Below, in pieces: positions 42,387 through 44,032 of a stretch of 44,032 nt of DNA. The translations under genes were made by a program, and so were the position numbers. How positions within the stretch are numbered: position 1 is the stretch's first letter; every line of letters begins with the position of its first letter. Under the pieces are notes generated by a model. That model was not told the DNA's origin, did not search any database, and saw nothing but the letters and a program-made list of their open reading frames with translations. Location of the stretch: contig SIHQ01000031.1 in assembly GCA_004762125.1 (NCBI GenBank), positions 1 through 44,032 on the forward strand, read 5' to 3'. Origin of the DNA: Oceanospirillales bacterium (lineage in GTDB: Bacteria; Pseudomonadota; Gammaproteobacteria; Pseudomonadales; Endozoicomonadaceae).

Positions 42387-43379
42387 TTAGTCATCATTTT
42401 TAGATTGTGTTGAAGTGGCCGTGTAGTAACTGACAAAATTCAGAGTGTCTTTCTTTACTTGGTCAGCTACAGACGAATTGTAAGCGTCTAGATACTCCTG
42501 CATATCAAAAGCATGTTCACCTGGATAATATTTTTGGGTCACGAGAGGGCTACTACTGATGGGAGAAGTGTCAGTAATAGAATAAAAGTTAATTGCATTT
42601 GCTGCGCGCTCACAATAACGAGGATTAGCAAATTCATCATCACGAGCTAGTGCCATGAAGACAGGTATATTTTTAGGAGTTGATTGATATTGATAGATGT
42701 ATGTACCTGGAGTGCAATTTGGATAATAAACGCTGGCCGAGCGTACTCCAGAAAGAGGTGTTTTTGATGTTTGCGTCATAGGAGGAGGGATTTCTCCTAG
42801 TTGCGCCAATGCCAGTGCATCAAGAATGGCTGAGCCACCATGGGAATAGCCAATTAAGTGGATGTTCTCTGGGTCTATACGATCCAGCTTACTAGCATGA
42901 TCCAAAGCAATGTAAAGATCTGCAGCTCGGGTTGCCGGCAATAAGTAATGGGCGCTAGCTATGGCGCCCAGCACTTCATTATGTATTTGTTTGAATGCGT
43001 CCACGGATAGTAATTTTAATTCTGTAGGTGATTGTAGGTCCATTAGGTCAAGAGAATCATTCTGATAGGCTGTACAGAAAAGAATTGTGCCAAAACAATA
43101 ATCCATAACCCGATGATTATTGAAGCTGTTCAATAGCATTACCGCGTAACCTTGTTCAAGCCAAAAATCTCTTCGCTCGAACATGCTCTTCGAGTGTGGG
43201 TGGGAGCTGCCATGCAAGAGAATGACCAGAGGTGATTTCTCCTCCTTTTTATCTTTGGGATACCAGAGCTCTCGATGACTGTATTGAGAAAGCTGCTTTT
43301 GATTTTTTTGTTCGATGAGACAAGACGCGCTCTGGTATTCAATAAAAGTATTTCTGGCTGTGTAACAAACTCTTTCCAT
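42387..43379 (-). CDS. alpha/beta hydrolase (dienelactone-hydrolase-like)
   Basis: The 330-residue protein has the alpha/beta hydrolase fold: oxyanion strand VILLHGSSHP (52-61), nucleophile motif GYSHGG (Ser at about 182), acid Asp in ALARDDEFANP, and His in YPGEHAFDM. Cys near both ends suggest a periplasmic or secreted enzyme, though no signal peptide follows the ATG at 43379. The reading frame stays open upstream as far as the IS607 left end (43487), with a hydrophobic stretch NALALTFLGGFC just before the ATG. The gene may therefore have lost its 5' end and signal to the insertion. Substrate unknown. Confidence 0.8.
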   Translation of the reverse strand: MERVCYTARNTFIEYQSASCLIEQKNQKQLSQYSHRELWYPKDKKEEKSPLVILLHGSSHPHSKSMFERRDFWLEQGYAVMLLNSFNNHRVMDYCFGTILFCTAYQNDSLDLMDLQSPTELKLLSVDAFKQIHNEVLGAIASAHYLLPATRAADLYIALDHASKLDRIDPENIHLIGYSHGGSAILDALALAQLGEIPPPMTQTSKTPLSGVRSASVYYPNCTPGTYIYQYQSTPKNIPVFMALARDDEFANPRYCERAANAINFYSITDTSPISSSPLVTQKYYPGEHAFDMQEYLDAYNSSVADQVKKDTLNFVSYYTATSTQSKNDD

Positions 43380-43486
43380 ATGAGTGCTGCAGTTAGGACA
43401 AAACCCTCCTAAAAAGGTTAAAGCTAAAGCATTCTGGGATTCAGCTGGGATGATGGCATTGATGAAGGAAAACAGCCGAGGCGTAA

Positions 43487-44032
43487 GAGGGTAGAGAGCA
43501 GTAGGTCTGATTTCTGACCAAACCTACTCATTTACCTGCTGTTTGTTGATATATTGATAGTTTTAGCTGTAAAAATAATAACAATGAAACAGTTTTTAAG
43601 TGTCGGGGAGGCCGCAGCCATGCTGGGTGTCGCCGTTTCTACTCTGCGTCGATGGCACTCTTCCAAGAAATTAGTTCCTCAGTGTCGATCTATCGGTGGT
43701 CATCGTCGATACAGTGTCTCTCAAGTGCTGGCCATTACTCATCCTGACCAAATAAAGCAGAACCGCATTAATGTGGGTTACGCTCGGGTATCCTCGCATG
43801 ACCAGAAAAAAGATTTGGAAACTCAAAAGCAAAGACTGGCTGATTACGGGGAGAGATTCGATACTTTTGAGGTAATAGACGATCTGGGTAGCGGATTAAA
43901 CTACCACCGGCTGTGCCACGATGTTATTGAGTTGATGACAGTGTTTAGCGCAAGGTTGTACGGAAAAAGAAGCCATAGAAACAGGAAAAGCTTAAAATCT
44001 TCCACCATTGTCGCCTGATTAATATTGCGATT
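43487..44032 (+). mobile_element. IS607-family element copy 2, cut by the window edge
   Basis: From 43487 the sequence is almost identical to copy 1 (from 26114), including the CAAACCTACTCATTT inner repeat at 43519-43533 and the recombinase start at 43584. Both copies point the same way, 17.4 kb apart. The right end lies beyond the window. Confidence 0.75.
43584..44018 (+). pseudogene. tnpA: IS607 serine recombinase, internally deleted
   Basis: The 144-codon frame from ATG 43584 carries the same helix-turn-helix and Ser motif as copy 1. It then jumps from LGSGLNY straight to HRLCHDVIELMTVFSARLYG and KRSHRNRK. That end is the normal C-terminal part of the enzyme, so about 60 residues of the catalytic core, with its Arg cluster (AHKDRLxRFG in family members), are missing. 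Unlike copy 1, the deletion is in frame and keeps the C-terminus. It is probably inactive as a recombinase but could still bind DNA. Confidence 0.8.

Noticed and set aside
26114-44032. Composite transposon bounded by the two IS607-type copies
   Set aside because: Both recombinases are defective, the copies are direct repeats, and housekeeping genes (mutY, yggX, tRNA-Phe) lie between. IS607 elements are not known to form composites in this way.

Overview
The window looks like a piece of chromosome from a host-associated marine gammaproteobacterium. The best guess is an Endozoicomonas-like member of the Oceanospirillales. That guess rests on the mix of gammaproteobacterial housekeeping genes (yggX, mutY, radD, yceI, selO), marine families (DUF2986, DUF3010), decayed IS607-type elements, and long Ser/Pro-rich proteins that resemble secreted effectors. 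No search was run, so the taxon is an inference.

Layout. 1-240: a 5S rRNA ending an rRNA operon, with its terminator. 0.28-4.05 kb: a secreted Cys-rich protein with three cyanovirin-N-like repeats, an EamA exporter, and a 543-residue protein with the signature motifs of the ExoY / edema factor / CyaA class of host-activated nucleotidyl cyclase toxins. 4.1-10.5 kb (minus strand): a small membrane protein, a ferredoxin-reductase-type flavoprotein, a frameshifted secreted protein, the yceI-cytochrome b561 pair, radD, and a deoC broken by one base. 10.5-15.7 kb: a large imperfect inverted repeat, a MocR-type regulator, a thioesterase, a LexA/CI-like S24 repressor, an unknown 487-residue effector-like protein and an internally deleted Gfo/Idh/MocA oxidoreductase.

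15.7-24.2 kb is a glucose locus. It holds ptsG, a fused EIIA-HPr-EI protein and a small EIIB-like protein that lacks the phosphorylatable Cys. Next to these are a GltB-like sugar-binding lipoprotein and a divergent response regulator / sensor kinase pair arranged like Pseudomonas gltR/gtrS. PTS and binding-protein arms of glucose handling therefore sit side by side.

24.2-27.2 kb holds a eukaryotic-type Ser/Thr kinase, a DUF2986 protein and a decayed IS607/TnpB element. 27.3-28.9 kb holds DUF3010, two identical tRNA-Phe genes, a small unknown protein and yggX. 29-33.8 kb holds an unknown secreted protein, selO without a canonical start codon at its homologous N-terminus, a YihG-like acyltransferase and mutY. 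33.9-37 kb holds a TDT transporter with a methyltransferase, and a DUF945 protein. 37-44 kb holds a nucleoside hydrolase, an AsmA protein, a triple-SPOR-repeat protein, a secreted-type alpha/beta hydrolase and a second IS607-type copy cut by the window edge.

The strongest leads are the ExoY-like cyclase; the kinase and the 487-residue protein, which both carry a DSG-hydrophobic-x-Ser motif like the beta-TrCP phosphodegron; the CVNH-like lectin; and the mixed glucose locus with its 14-bp inverted operator-like pair.
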